From assembly GCF_000526215.1 (NCBI RefSeq), contig NZ_JAFQ01000004.1:7192001-7256000 (forward strand): a DNA stretch of 64,000 nucleotides. Direction: 5' to 3'. Of the stretch, positions 23,742 through 33,190 are shown piece after piece. A program made the position numbers and the translations under genes. Origin of the DNA: Nocardia sp. BMG51109 (GTDB lineage: Bacteria; Actinomycetota; Actinomycetes; Mycobacteriales; Mycobacteriaceae). Numbering within the stretch: position 1 is the first letter of the stretch; every line of letters begins with the position of its first letter. The notes beneath the pieces are model-generated. The model did not search any database. It was not told the DNA's origin and worked only from the letters and a program-made list of their open reading frames with translations.

Positions 23742-25379
23742 GTGCGCACACTCGATTCCGGCCACGACGGCGGCGTCATCGGGCCACCACCGGCGGCCCC
23801 GGCCGAGGCCGCCCCGCTGCCCACGGCCGAGCCCACGATGGCGCCGGCCGACCAGCAGGGCCCGATCCTGGACATCCCGCTGGGCCAGCTACCCGCCGAC
23901 GTGCCGCAGCCCGAGGCCCCGGCATTCATGCCGTCCCGCAAGGAGTTCGAGGACAACGGGTCGCCCGTGTCCGGCATGCCGCACGCGTCCGGTCCGGGCG
24001 GTTCCGGTGCGCCCGAGGCCGCGGCGGCGCAACCGTCCGGATTCGACGATCCCGCCTCTCCCTTGCTCGGCGCCGCGCACGGCGCGATCGATGGCGCGCA
24101 GGGCGTGGTGGGCGATGCGCAGGGCCTGCTCGGCGGCGCGCACCAGGCGGTGAACAACGCCGCCGGCGGGCTCGGCGGCGCGGCCTCGGCGGCGCAGAAC
24201 GCGACCACGCCGGCCGTCGCGGGTGTGCAGAATGCCGCCGGTGTACCGGGAGCCGCCATGCCCGCCGATCCGGCCGCGGCCCTGATGAGCGGCCTCGCGC
24301 TGCCCGCCGTGCCGGGTATCGACATGCTGTTCAAGCCCTTCCTGGACATGCTGTCCTCGTTCGGCACCGGCGTCATGGGCGCGCTCAACCCGGCCACCCT
24401 GCTGAGCCAGTCCTCGCAGGTGATCCAGAGTGCTATGCAGGTCGGCCAGGGCGCCCTGAAGAGCGTCGGCGAGCTGTGGCAGGGACAGGCGTCGCGCAGC
24501 GCGCAGGCCGCCGGCCAGCAGACACAGGCCCACGGCGAGGACACCGCCCAGCGCGGTCTGGACATCTCCAAGCTCACCGAGGAGGCCGCGGCCGTGGTGC
24601 AGCGTGGCAACGTGCAGCTCACCGCGGTCGCCAATTCCCTTGCCGCACAGGCTTCCGCGCTGGCGCCGGTGATCCTCACCCCGCCGGGGCAGGCCACGCT
24701 GATCGGCCTGGCCACCGAACATCTGGGCCAGGCCGTGACGATCGTCAACGCCACCCGCGGCGAGCTCGGGGGCTACACCGGTCAGCTGTCGAACGTCGTG
24801 CAGCAGGTGGTGGGCGCCAGTGGCGCCCCGAATCCGGCCGAGGTCGCGCAGTCGATGGCGCAGAACATCGGCCAGCCGATCATGGAGCAGGCGCAGGGGC
24901 TGGCCTCGGGCGCCGGCTCGGACACGATGACGGCGGGCCTCGGCGACTCCACCGACCCGGGCATCGCGACGCACGCGTCGTCGTTCGGCGGCAACGGCGC
25001 ACATCCCGGCTCGGGCGGCGGTGGCGGCCTCTCCGGCGGCGGGCTCGGCGGTATCAGCGGCGGCGCGGGCGCCACGCCCGGCGGCCCCGGCGGTGCGGCC
25101 GTCGGGAAGCCCGGCGCGATGCCCGGAATGCCCTTCGGCCCCGGTATGCCGGGCGCGGCCGGCACCTCCGGTATGGCCGGTTCCGGCTTCATGGGCGCCC
25201 CCGGCATGGCGGCCGGCCAGCGCAACAACGAGGAAGAGCACGACCGCACCGTGCAGCCCTACCAGAGCCCCACGGGCAACACCGATCTCACCGGGCAGCT
25301 GGGCGAGACCACACCCGAGGTCATCGGCCAGACCCACCACGACGAGATCATCAACGACTACGAGATGGATCAGCTGTAG
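23742..25379 (+). CDS. EspA/EspE-like ESX-associated secreted protein
   Basis: A 545-residue protein with a disordered Pro/Ala-rich N-terminus, a long helical middle (FKPFLDMLSSFGTGVMG... SQVIQSAMQVGQGALK ... LGQAVTIVNATRGELGG), a Gly/Met-rich linker of about 80 residues and an acidic end NDYEMDQL. Layout and partner suggest an EspA/EspE-like substrate co-secreted with the preceding small protein. GTG 23742 follows the upstream stop by two bases, with GAGATCGGGGG as ribosome site. Its end overlaps the convergent FAD-oxidoreductase gene by 29 bases. Confidence 0.65.
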   Translation: MRTLDSGHDGGVIGPPPAAPAEAAPLPTAEPTMAPADQQGPILDIPLGQLPADVPQPEAPAFMPSRKEFEDNGSPVSGMPHASGPGGSGAPEAAAAQPSGFDDPASPLLGAAHGAIDGAQGVVGDAQGLLGGAHQAVNNAAGGLGGAASAAQNATTPAVAGVQNAAGVPGAAMPADPAAALMSGLALPAVPGIDMLFKPFLDMLSSFGTGVMGALNPATLLSQSSQVIQSAMQVGQGALKSVGELWQGQASRSAQAAGQQTQAHGEDTAQRGLDISKLTEEAAAVVQRGNVQLTAVANSLAAQASALAPVILTPPGQATLIGLATEHLGQAVTIVNATRGELGGYTGQLSNVVQQVVGASGAPNPAEVAQSMAQNIGQPIMEQAQGLASGAGSDTMTAGLGDSTDPGIATHASSFGGNGAHPGSGGGGGLSGGGLGGISGGAGATPGGPGGAAVGKPGAMPGMPFGPGMPGAAGTSGMAGSGFMGAPGMAAGQRNNEEEHDRTVQPYQSPTGNTDLTGQLGETTPEVIGQTHHDEIINDYEMDQL

Positions 25380-26739
25380 GAGCGGGCCGCAGCGTGTCGG
25401 AGCGCAGCGCGGTGTGCGTGGTGAGCCATTCGGCCGCGCTGTCGCGCACCTCGCGCACCACATCGGCGACGACCGGAACGGGATGGTGGCGGCCACGCCA
25501 CAGCGCGCCCGCCGCGAAGCGCGCGCTGCGGGCGGCCGAGTTGAGCTCGCCCGGGCGGCGGGTGCGGCTGAAGATGCCGGTGACCATTTCGGCCAGTTCC
25601 GGATCGTGCGTCGCCGCTCGGTAGAGTTCGATCTCCAACGGGCGCATCGTCTCTCCGCGCGCCAGCCGGTTGGTCCAGTGGTAGATCTCGCGGCATTCGC
25701 GCACCCGCCGCCGGTCCCAGGCGGCGACCGCGTCGTCGAGCCGCCGCGCGTCATCGAGCACCGGGGCGACCGCCTCTCCCAACAGTCGTCCGTAGTGCAG
25801 CGCGTCGCGGATGCCCTGCGCGGTGACGGGATCCTTGAAATGGCCGGCATCGCCCGGCAACGCCCAGCCCGGGCCCGACGACCGGCGGAAGTACGAGGCC
25901 AGTCCCGTCGCCGACCGTACCCGGCCCACCCGCTCACAGCCCCGCAACCGGGCCCCCAGTTCCGGTATCCGCTCGATCGCCTCGGTGTAGCGATGTTCGG
26001 CCGCACCGGGCCGGCGGGGACTCGGGCCGGTGGGCGGCTGCACCAGGCACAGCAGCAAGCCGTCGTCGCACGGGAACGCGGTGCCCAGATCGGCACCGGT
26101 CCGCCACTGGGCGGCGATGTGCCGCCGGTCCGGGGCACTGTCGCGCCAGTAGGCGAAATAGCAGTCCCGCCCGCTCGGGACCTCGGCGAACGGGCGTTCG
26201 GCCCCCACCAGCCGGGCGATGGTGCTGCGCCGCCCGTCGGCACCGACGACCAGCCGGGCCGCGATCTCGGCCTCGGCACCGGCGGCGTTCGTATATCGCA
26301 CGCCGACGCAGCGCCGTCCGTCCCAGACGACATTCGTGACCCGGCACCGTTCCCGGATTTCGGCGCCCGCCGCGGCCGCCGTGCGGACGAGGACGCCGTC
26401 CATCCCGGTGCGGCGCACGCACATCGCGTAGTCGATCCCGTCGAGCGCCGGAAACGCCGATCCGATGCCGTGCCCCTCTCCCCCGGCGTACGCCCGGGTC
26501 AGCCGGGGCGCGCCCAGCTCCGCCACGCCGTCGAGCGCGCCGAGCCGCCGGAGTTCGGCGACCCCGGCCGGCCAGAGCAGGTGCGTGGACAGGGTGTCGG
26601 ACGGGAAATGGGCGCTGTCCAGCACGATCACCCGCCGCCCGGCCCGGGCCAGGGCGGCGGCCGTCGCGGTACCCGCACAGCGGGCGCCGACCACGACCAC
26701 ATCGGCCCGCTCGACCGCCGAGGCAGGGGAGTCGCCCAT
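25351..26739 (-). CDS. FAD-dependent oxidoreductase (PHBH/geranylgeranyl-reductase fold)
   Basis: A 462-residue flavoprotein. The dinucleotide-binding motif is VVVVGARCAGTATAAALA, ending in VIVLD; VVGADGRRST is the GD motif and LPGDAGHFKDPVTAQGI is the second FAD motif. Members hydroxylate aromatics or reduce isoprenoids; the substrate here is unknown. ATG 26739 is preferred because GAGGCGG lies upstream; an in-frame ATG at 26757, just 7 bases from a perfect palindrome, is the alternative. It diverges from a TetR gene that probably controls it. Confidence 0.78.
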   Translation of the reverse strand: MGDSPASAVERADVVVVGARCAGTATAAALARAGRRVIVLDSAHFPSDTLSTHLLWPAGVAELRRLGALDGVAELGAPRLTRAYAGGEGHGIGSAFPALDGIDYAMCVRRTGMDGVLVRTAAAAGAEIRERCRVTNVVWDGRRCVGVRYTNAAGAEAEIAARLVVGADGRRSTIARLVGAERPFAEVPSGRDCYFAYWRDSAPDRRHIAAQWRTGADLGTAFPCDDGLLLCLVQPPTGPSPRRPGAAEHRYTEAIERIPELGARLRGCERVGRVRSATGLASYFRRSSGPGWALPGDAGHFKDPVTAQGIRDALHYGRLLGEAVAPVLDDARRLDDAVAAWDRRRVRECREIYHWTNRLARGETMRPLEIELYRAATHDPELAEMVTGIFSRTRRPGELNSAARSARFAAGALWRGRHHPVPVVADVVREVRDSAAEWLTTHTALRSDTLRPAPTADPSRSR

Positions 26740-26763
26740 ACATACCGCCTCGGTCATCAAGTC

Positions 26764-26780
26764 TCGGACAGTTTGTCCGA
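26764..26780. promoter_or_regulatory. Perfect palindrome in TetR/FAD-oxidoreductase divergon (likely TetR operator)
   Basis: TCGGACAGTTTGTCCGA is a perfect inverted repeat with 7-base arms around a 3-base centre. It lies just upstream of the FAD-oxidoreductase start in the spacer shared with the divergent TetR-type regulator gene. Confidence 0.65.
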
Positions 26781-26821
26781 TTCGATGGTGCGGCCGCCGG
26801 CGGCGAAAGTCAACGACCGCG

Positions 26822-26839
26822 CCGACATTGTCCGAGACA
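26822..26839. promoter_or_regulatory. Second, weaker copy of the divergon palindrome
   Basis: CCGACATTGTCCGAGACA shares TGTCCGAGAC with the outer edge of the first site and has a shorter symmetric centre, TGTC-CGA-GACA. Two sites about 57 bp apart fit repression of both divergent genes. Confidence 0.5.
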
Positions 26840-26957
26840 GCAAGGCGGCCCCCCGCCGCCGCGAGTTCCCCGCGAACGGCGGGCACAATGGCCTCATGAC
26901 ATGCGCGAGCGGAGGTATACCGGGCCGGTCGACCCGGGCAGTGTCGGAGGCCGAGCG

Positions 26958-27605
26958 TTGCCGTCACTGACCCGCGTTCCGAAACACGCGCGCAAGCCCA
27001 CCGATGACCGCCGTGCCGAGTTCGAACAGCGTGTGCTCGCCGCCGTGGAGGATCTCCTCGCCGACGGCACCCCGTACACCGAGATCGCCGTGCAGCGGAT
27101 CGCCGCGGCCTCGAGCTCCGCCCGATCGACGTTCTACCGCTACTTCCCGGACAAGAGCCAGTTGCTGATCCGGATGGCCGATCTGGCCGCCACCGACCTG
27201 TTCCAGGCGGCCGAGAGCTGGTGGAGCGCCGAGCACACCGACCGCCAGGCCGGCGTCGTGCGGGCCATCGGCGCCATGATCGCCGGTTTCCGCCGGCACC
27301 GCTACCTGCTGCTGGCGCTGAACGAGGTGGCCGCCTACGACCGCGATGTCGGCGCCTACTGGCGCACCCGCGTGGCGACGTTCACCGCGATGGTGCGCGC
27401 CCGCCTGGAGGCCGACCGCGAGGCCGGCCGGATCAGCGCCGACGTCGACCCCGCCGCCACGGCGCTGGTGCTGACCTCGATGGTGGAGCGCGCCATCACC
27501 ACCGCGTTCTCCGCCGATACCGGCATCGGAGACCACGCACTGGCCACCACCCTGGGGCGGGCGATCTGGTTGGTCGTGTACGGAGACGCACCCGGCCCGG
27601 CGTGA
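26958..27605 (+). CDS. TetR family transcriptional regulator
   Basis: A 215-residue protein with an N-terminal helix-turn-helix: RRAEFEQRVLAAVEDLLADG, IAVQRIAAASSSARSTFYRYFPDK, then a helical ligand-binding domain with GFRRHRYLLLALNE. TTG 26958 is chosen because GGAGG lies seven bases before it; ATG 26901 in the same frame has no ribosome site. It probably binds the palindromes at 26764-26780 and 26822-26839 and controls itself and the FAD-dependent oxidoreductase. Confidence 0.8.
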   Translation: MPSLTRVPKHARKPTDDRRAEFEQRVLAAVEDLLADGTPYTEIAVQRIAAASSSARSTFYRYFPDKSQLLIRMADLAATDLFQAAESWWSAEHTDRQAGVVRAIGAMIAGFRRHRYLLLALNEVAAYDRDVGAYWRTRVATFTAMVRARLEADREAGRISADVDPAATALVLTSMVERAITTAFSADTGIGDHALATTLGRAIWLVVYGDAPGPA

Positions 27606-27637
27606 ATCGACTGTTCGCCCAGCATCCTCACTCGACA

Positions 27638-27651
27638 TAGAACACGTTTCA
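27638..27651. promoter_or_regulatory. KstR-like operator box 3
   Basis: TAGAACACGTTTCA fits TnnAACnnGTTnnA. It sits in the 289-base spacer between the tetR stop and the luciferase-like oxidoreductase gene. A near match, TGGAATTTGTTCTA (one core mismatch), follows at 27797-27810, closer to the oxidoreductase start. Confidence 0.5.
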
Positions 27652-27894
27652 TAATCCCGCCCTCCAGCACGCTGCTCAGGTATCTGTTCCTACACGCCGG
27701 AGCCCTCGAATACCCGCCGGAACCGCCGGTCAGAGCGACACGTCGGGCGATTTCGTGACAGCTCCGATCGGTCCGGGCTAGGATCTCGACGTCAATTGGA
27801 ATTTGTTCTAGTTCTGTCGCCCGGCCGAGGGCGGCGCGGTGAGCGGCCGACCCGTGCGGCCGGGCACCGATCAGCGAGCCGAGAGGATGCCTCG

Positions 27895-28767
27895 ATGCGC
27901 TTCACCTATGCGGAGGCGATGACCGATCCCGCGCACTACATACCGCTGGCGCAGGCCGCGGAGGCCGCCGGATTCGACGGCATGACGATCGCCGACAGCA
28001 TCGCGTATCCCGCCGAATCGGATTCGACATACCCCTACACCCCGGACGGGTCGCGCGAATTCCTGGACGGCAAGCCGTTCATCGAGACCTTCGTACTCGC
28101 CGCGGCGCTGGCCGCCGCGACCACCCGGCTGCGGTTCAACCCGTTCGTGATCAAGCTGCCGATCCGGCCGCCGGTGCTGGTCGCCAAGCAGGCCGCCTCG
28201 GTGGCGGCGCTCAGCGGCAACAGGTTCGCGCTCGGCGTCGGAATCAGCCCGTGGCCGGAGGATTTCGACATCATGGGGGTGCCGTTCGAGCGGCGCGGCA
28301 AGCGCATGGACGAATGCATCGAGGTGGTGCGCGGGCTGTGCACCGGCGAATACTTCGAGTACCACGGCGAGTTCTACGACATCCAGAAGATCAAGATCAC
28401 CCCGGCGCCGACGGAGCCGCTGCCGATCCTGGTGGGCGGGCACAGCGATGCCGCGCTGCGCCGCGCGGTGCGGCTGTGCGACGGCTGGATGCACGCCGGC
28501 GGCGATCCCGGGGAACTGGACCGCATGCTGAACCGGCTCACCGAATTGCGTTCGCAGAGCGACCGTTCCGGGCCGTTCGAGATCCATGTGGCCTCGATGG
28601 ACGCCTACACCACCGACGGCATCAAGCGGCTGGAGGACAAAGGCGTCACCGATGTCATCGTCGGATTCCGGTACCCCTACACCCCCGGTCCGGATACCGA
28701 GCCCCTCGACACCAAGATCGCCCATCTGGAACGCTACGCGGAATCCGTCATCGCCAAGTGCGAATAG
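27895..28767 (+). CDS. LLM-class (luciferase-like) F420-dependent oxidoreductase
   Basis: A 290-residue TIM-barrel protein with features of the luciferase-like family: FDGMTIADS, TTRLRFNPFVIKLPIR, ALGVGISPWPEDFDIMGV, RGKRMDECIEVVRGL and LPILVGGHSDAALRRA. In mycobacteria and nocardiae many members use coenzyme F420. ATG 27895 follows GAGAGGA by seven bases; an upstream in-frame extension has no support. KstR-like sites upstream hint at a role in sterol or lipid breakdown, which is inference. Confidence 0.8.
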   Translation: MRFTYAEAMTDPAHYIPLAQAAEAAGFDGMTIADSIAYPAESDSTYPYTPDGSREFLDGKPFIETFVLAAALAAATTRLRFNPFVIKLPIRPPVLVAKQAASVAALSGNRFALGVGISPWPEDFDIMGVPFERRGKRMDECIEVVRGLCTGEYFEYHGEFYDIQKIKITPAPTEPLPILVGGHSDAALRRAVRLCDGWMHAGGDPGELDRMLNRLTELRSQSDRSGPFEIHVASMDAYTTDGIKRLEDKGVTDVIVGFRYPYTPGPDTEPLDTKIAHLERYAESVIAKCE

Positions 28768-28793
28768 CGCGGGCGTAGCCGGGGCCGGGCCGG

Positions 28794-29801
28794 TCAGCGC
28801 TTCTTGGCGAAGCCGAGATCGATGACCGCGTCCCGCTCGGACACCAGCTCGGCCACGCTGAGATCGATGCGCTCACGGGAGAATTCGCCGATCGGCAGAT
28901 CGGGGACGACGGTGTAGCCGCCGTCGGCGCAGGTGACGGGGAACGAGCTGATCAGGCCCTCGGGAACGCCGTAGGAGCCGTCCGACGGCACCGCCATCGA
29001 CACCCAGTCGCCGGCCGGGGTGCCCAGCACCCAGTCGTGGATGTGGTCGAGGGCCGCGCTCGCCGCACTGGCCGCCGACGACGCGCCGCGGGCCTGGATG
29101 ATGGCGGTGCCACGCTGCTGCACGGTCGGAATGAAATCGTCACGGACCCAGGCGATGTCGTCGACCACGTCGACGGCGAGGCGATCCTCGACGAGGGCAT
29201 GGGTGAGATCGGGGTACTGGGTGGCCGAGTGGTTGCCCCACACGCTCATCCGGCGGATGCGGGCGGCCGGCGCGCCGGTCTTCTTCGCCAGCTGCGCGAC
29301 GGCGCGGTTGTGGTCGAGCCGGGTCAGCGCGGTGAACCGTTCGACCGGCACGTCGGGCGCATTGCTCATCGCGATGAAGGCGTTGGTATTGGCCGGATTG
29401 CCGACGACCAGCACCTTCACGTCGTCGGCGGCGCTGGCGTTGAGGGCCGCGCCCTGTTCGGTGAAGATCGGGCCGTTGGCGGCGAGCAGATCCCCGCGCT
29501 CCATTCCGGCGGTGCGCGGCCGCGCGCCCACCAAAAGCGCCACACCGGCACCGTCGAACCCGACCCACGGGTCGTCGCTGATGTCGACCGATCGGAGCAG
29601 CGGGAACGCGCCGTCCTCGAGCTCCATCGCCACGCCCTCCAGGGCGCCGACCGCCGCGGGCACCTCGAGCAGCCGCAGCCGGACCGGCGTCTGTGGCCCG
29701 AGCATCGCCCCGGAGGCGATCCGGAACAGCAAACCGTAGGCGATCTGACCGGCGCCGCCGGTCACGGTGACGGTCACGGGCGTGCGGGCGGTCGGGCTCA
29801 C
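28794..29801 (-). CDS. mdh: Malate dehydrogenase
   Basis: Oxidises malate to oxaloacetate with NAD. The 335-residue protein is of the cytosolic/type 2 class: [13 protein letters not shown] nucleotide loop, [25 protein letters not shown] with substrate Arg, [21 protein letters not shown] with the catalytic Asp, and [13 protein letters not shown] with the catalytic His. GTG 29801 has GGAGGAG five bases upstream. Confidence 0.95.
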   Translation of the reverse strand: MSPTARTPVTVTVTGGAGQIAYGLLFRIASGAMLGPQTPVRLRLLEVPAAVGALEGVAMELEDGAFPLLRSVDISDDPWVGFDGAGVALLVGARPRTAGMERGDLLAANGPIFTEQGAALNASAADDVKVLVVGNPANTNAFIAMSNAPDVPVERFTALTRLDHNRAVAQLAKKTGAPAARIRRMSVWGNHSATQYPDLTHALVEDRLAVDVVDDIAWVRDDFIPTVQQRGTAIIQARGASSAASAASAALDHIHDWVLGTPAGDWVSMAVPSDGSYGVPEGLISSFPVTCADGGYTVVPDLPIGEFSRERIDLSVAELVSERDAVIDLGFAKKR

Positions 29802-29925
29802 GACAACTCCTCCGGATCGACGGCTTCCCCGCCAACCCTAATGAGACGCACCGCGCGAAACCCCGAGGCGTGAGCAAGTAGACAGACACCTGGCAGTGCG
29901 CCACCCGGCGCACCGGCGAGGCCGG

Positions 29926-29997
29926 ACATCCACCGCACTCCCGTGCGAGACATTCACCGCACGCCCGCGCGAGACATTCACCGCACGCCCGTGCGAG
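29926..29997. repeat. 24-bp tandem repeat, three copies, intergenic
   Basis: Direct 24-bp units at 29926-29949, 29950-29973 and 29974-29997 share ACATTCACCGCACGCCCG plus a six-base tail; the first copy has two substitutions and the others differ at one base. The core CGCACGCCCGTGCG is a small inverted repeat. It lies in the 305-base spacer between mdh (promoter side) and the next gene's 3' end; the rest of that spacer shows nothing else I can name. Confidence 0.93.
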
Positions 29998-30106
29998 TCG
30001 GCGACAACCGCGGGGCCGCCCCCTCGGACGCCCCGCACCGAACCCGCCTGGAGCGAAGGCCGCATGCGGCACCGTGGGGACGAAATGGCCGCAACCGCAC
30101 CGTCGT

Positions 30107-30772
30107 TCACTCCAGGGTGGCGATCTCCCGGTCGCTCAGCACGACCGGCTGCACCGCGTCCTTGGCGCGCACCAGTTGCACCGCGCGATACAGCGGGCGC
30201 TCGTCGAGCACGGCGTCGCGCGCCTCGGCGCGCAGCTGGCCGACCAGCAGATCCGAAATCGCCAGGGCCGCAGCCAGATTGCTGGAAGCCAGGGCATCCG
30301 CCAGCGTCCGCAGGCCCAGGATGTGCAGTTCGCGGCCGCTGCCCGCATCGGTGTACATGGCCAGCGGAACCACCTGCACGGACGGCCCCGCGGTCACCCG
30401 CAGCACGATGCGGCTCAGCCGGCCCGGAAAGACCGCGAGCTCCGCCCCGCCCGCCTCCGAGATGTCCAGCCGGCGCGCACCGAACAGCGTCCGCGCCTCG
30501 ATCATGCTGCCGGACAACCATATTCGCCGCCGCTGGACCGCTATCGCGTAGAGCGCGGTCGGCGCGCCGAGCATCACCCCGGCCAGCACCGCCACCGGCC
30601 AGCTCACCAGCAGCACCAGCAGCACCGCGACGACCACGCCGACCACACAGGCGATCACCGTCAGCCGCCGCAGCATCGGCGCGTACAGTTCGGGGGCGAT
30701 CAGATCCAGGCCGACCCGTTGCGGCCGTTCGGGATTCGAGTGTTCAGTCACGCGTTCACATTCGTCCGTCAT
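30107..30772 (-). CDS. Membrane protein with two helices and a soluble C-terminal domain
   Basis: A 221-residue protein: a short N-terminus, two adjacent hydrophobic helices at about residues 37-57 and 58-77, then about 140 soluble residues (RRRIWLSGSMIEARTLFGARRLDIS...) resembling the DUF/PH-like domains of actinobacterial membrane proteins. I cannot assign a function. ATG 30772 is chosen; a GTG seven codons later is possible. It lies downstream of hisS on the same strand after a hairpin. Confidence 0.6.
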   Translation of the reverse strand: MTDECERVTEHSNPERPQRVGLDLIAPELYAPMLRRLTVIACVVGVVVAVLLVLLVSWPVAVLAGVMLGAPTALYAIAVQRRRIWLSGSMIEARTLFGARRLDISEAGGAELAVFPGRLSRIVLRVTAGPSVQVVPLAMYTDAGSGRELHILGLRTLADALASSNLAAALAISDLLVGQLRAEARDAVLDERPLYRAVQLVRAKDAVQPVVLSDREIATLE

Positions 30773-30780
30773 TCGGCGAA

Positions 30781-30817
30781 CGCCCCGCCCCGCCGCCGCA
30801 TCACGGCGGGCCGGGCG
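30781..30817 (-). terminator. GC-rich hairpin downstream of hisS
   Basis: The arms CGCCCCGCCCCGCCG (30781-30795) and CGGCGGGCCGGGCG (30804-30817) can pair with one or two mismatches around an 8-base loop, 20 bases after the hisS stop. There is no T-tract. Confidence 0.4.
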
Positions 30818-30836
30818 AGCCGTTCCGGTGACCGTA

Positions 30837-32114
30837 CTACCGATCGCCGGCCAGGGCGGCGGCGACCGCGGCGACCGCGTCGTCGAGCGGGATCTGCCGC
30901 TGGTCACCGGTGGCCAGATCCTTCAGGCCGATCTCGCCGGCGGCCAGGTCGCGGTCGCCCAGTACCAGGGCGAATTTCGCGCCCGACCGGTCGGCGGCCT
31001 TCATCGCGCCCTTCACGCCGCGCCCGCCGTAGGCGAGGTCGACCCGGACGCCGGCCGCGCGCAGCCGACCGGCCAGCACCACCAGCCGGCTCTTGGCCGC
31101 CTCGCCCAGCGGCACCCCGAACACGTCGACCTGGGCCGGATCGGCCGCCGTGCGGCCCTCCGCCGCGAGCGCCAGGATGGCCCGGTCCACGCCCAGGCCG
31201 AAACCGATGCCCGACAGCGGTTGTCCGCCCAGTTCCGCCATCAGCCCGTCGTAGCGGCCGCCGCCGCCGATGCCCGACTGCGCGCCCAGCCCGTCGTGCA
31301 CGAACTCGAACGTGGTCTTGGTGTAGTAGTCCAGCCCGCGCACCATCCGCGGATTCAGGACGTACGGCACGCCGAGCCCGTCCAGATTCCCGAGCACCTG
31401 TTCGAAGTGTTCCTTCGCCGAATCGGACAGGTGGTCGACCATCAGCGGGGCCTCGGCGGTCAGCTCCCGGACCTCCGGCCGCTTGTCGTCGAGCACCCGC
31501 AGCGGATTGATCTGCGCGCGCCGCCGCGTCTCCTCGTCCAGCGGCAGCCGGGACAGGAACTGCTGCAACAGTTCCCGGTACTGCGGGCGGCAGGTGTCGT
31601 CGCCCAGCGAGGTGATCTCCAGCCGGAATCCCGCCAGGCCGAGCGAGCGGAAACCGGCGTCGGCGACGGCGATCACCTCCGCGTCCAGCGCCGGATCGTC
31701 CACCCCGATGGCCTCCACGCCGACCTGTTGCAGCTGCCGGTAGCGGCCGGCCTGCACGTTCTCGTAGCGGAAGAACGGGCCCGCGTAGCAGAGCTTGACC
31801 GGCAGGGCGCCGCGGTCGAGCCCGTGCTCGATCACCGCGCGCATCACCGAGGCCGTGCCCTCGGGGCGCAGCGTCATGCTGCGGTCCTTGCGGTCGGGGA
31901 AGGTCCACATCTCCTTGCTGACCACGTCGGTGGACTCGCCGACGCCGCGCGCGAACAGCCCCGTCTCCTCGAAGATCGGCAGCTCCGCATGCCCGTAACC
32001 GGCCAGCCGGGCGGCCCGGACGAGTGCGTCGCGCACGGCGACGAACTGCGCGGAGTCGGGCGGCAGGTAGTCCGGGAAACCCTTCGGGGCGGCGAAGCTG
32101 CTGGTCTTGGTCAC
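30837..32114 (-). CDS. hisS: Histidyl-tRNA synthetase
   Basis: A class II synthetase of 425 residues. Visible are [14 protein letters not shown], motif 2 [35 protein letters not shown], the His-specific [13 protein letters not shown], motif 3 [10 protein letters not shown], and the C-terminal anticodon domain. GTG 32114 gives [12 protein letters not shown], the usual beginning; a start 13 codons earlier is open but unneeded. Divergent from ppiB, as in M. tuberculosis Rv2580c/Rv2582. Confidence 0.96.
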   Translation of the reverse strand: MTKTSSFAAPKGFPDYLPPDSAQFVAVRDALVRAARLAGYGHAELPIFEETGLFARGVGESTDVVSKEMWTFPDRKDRSMTLRPEGTASVMRAVIEHGLDRGALPVKLCYAGPFFRYENVQAGRYRQLQQVGVEAIGVDDPALDAEVIAVADAGFRSLGLAGFRLEITSLGDDTCRPQYRELLQQFLSRLPLDEETRRRAQINPLRVLDDKRPEVRELTAEAPLMVDHLSDSAKEHFEQVLGNLDGLGVPYVLNPRMVRGLDYYTKTTFEFVHDGLGAQSGIGGGGRYDGLMAELGGQPLSGIGFGLGVDRAILALAAEGRTAADPAQVDVFGVPLGEAAKSRLVVLAGRLRAAGVRVDLAYGGRGVKGAMKAADRSGAKFALVLGDRDLAAGEIGLKDLATGDQRQIPLDDAVAAVAAALAGDR

Positions 32115-32230
32115 GATCGTCCAGTCTCGCGCACTCGACACCCAATAGTCCAACTACTTACAGCCTCGTCTCAGGGAGTAATGGCACACTCTTAGGCCGG
32201 AAGCAGACCAACACGCGGGAGGAACTGGTA

Positions 32231-33103
32231 GTGCCGAGCAACGAACAGCGGCGAGAGGCGGCCAAACGCAAGCTGGATCGACGACTGGCCCGACAGGCCG
32301 AGCGGGCCCGCAAGCGCAAGCGACTCACCATCGCCGGATCCGTGTTCGGTGTCGTCGTCATCGCCGCGGCCGCGGCCGGTGTCTACTACTTGACCCGCGG
32401 CGACGACCAGGACGCCGCGGCCGCCGGCCCGGACACCTCGCAGTCGGAGACCCCGAAGGCCGGACCGCCGCCGGAGCCGAAGGCCGAGCCGGCGACCGTC
32501 AGCTGCTCGTACCGGGACAACGGCCAGGCGGCCAAGCCGGTCCAGAAGCCCACCGAGGCCGACGTCTCCACGACCGGGGCGCACACCGTCGCCATCCAGT
32601 CCAGCCAGGGCCCGATCGGCATCCAGCTCGACGCCGGCGCCTCGCCGTGCACGGTCAACAGTTTCGTGAACCTGGTGAACCAGGACTACTACACCGGCAC
32701 GCCGTGCCACCGGCTCAGCACGCAGGGCCTGAAGATGTTGCAGTGCGGCGATCCGACCGGCAAGGGCGACGGCGGCCCGGGCTACGGCTTCGACAACGAA
32801 TATCCCACCGACCAGTACGACCCCCAGCAGCTGCAGGCCAACCCGGAGCCGGTGCAGTACAAGCGCGGCGTGGTCGCCATGGCCAACACCGGTCAGCCCG
32901 GGAGCAACGGCAGCCAGTTCTTCCTGCTCTACGGCGATTCCGAGCTAGCGCCGAACTACACCATCTTCGGCACCGTGGACGAGGCCGGGCTGCAGACCCT
33001 CGACAAGATCGCGGCGGCGGGCGACGACGGCTCGATGAATCCGAAGCCCGGCGGGGGCAAGCCGAACCTGCCGGTCACCTTCGACTCGGTGAAGATGGCC
33101 TGA
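32231..33103 (+). CDS. ppiB: Membrane-anchored cyclophilin-type peptidyl-prolyl isomerase
   Basis: A 290-residue protein: a basic cytoplasmic start (RREAAKRKLDRRLARQAERARKRKR), one membrane segment at about 35-55, a Pro/Asp-rich linker and an extracytoplasmic cyclophilin domain with CHRL (catalytic Arg), CGDPTGKGDGGPGYG, and NGSQFFL. It speeds cis-trans proline isomerisation. GTG 32231 has GGGAGGAA six bases upstream; the longer open frame to 32024 is inside the divergent hisS region. It matches M. tuberculosis Rv2582. Confidence 0.92.
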   Translation: MPSNEQRREAAKRKLDRRLARQAERARKRKRLTIAGSVFGVVVIAAAAAGVYYLTRGDDQDAAAAGPDTSQSETPKAGPPPEPKAEPATVSCSYRDNGQAAKPVQKPTEADVSTTGAHTVAIQSSQGPIGIQLDAGASPCTVNSFVNLVNQDYYTGTPCHRLSTQGLKMLQCGDPTGKGDGGPGYGFDNEYPTDQYDPQQLQANPEPVQYKRGVVAMANTGQPGSNGSQFFLLYGDSELAPNYTIFGTVDEAGLQTLDKIAAAGDDGSMNPKPGGGKPNLPVTFDSVKMA

Positions 33104-33136
33104 CCGAAACACCTTCCGCCACCGCGACTTCGGGAT

Positions 33137-33190
33137 GCGCGCCGGTGGCGGGCCCGGCGCCGGACGCAGGAGCCGGGCCCGCCGCCACGC
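33137..33190 (+). terminator. Strong hairpin downstream of ppiB
   Basis: Perfect 12-bp arms GGCGGGCCCGGC (33147-33158) and GCCGGGCCCGCC (33172-33183) close a 13-base loop and extend outward with GCGCG pairing. It starts about 30 bases after the ppiB stop, so it very likely ends ppiB transcription. Confidence 0.7.
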
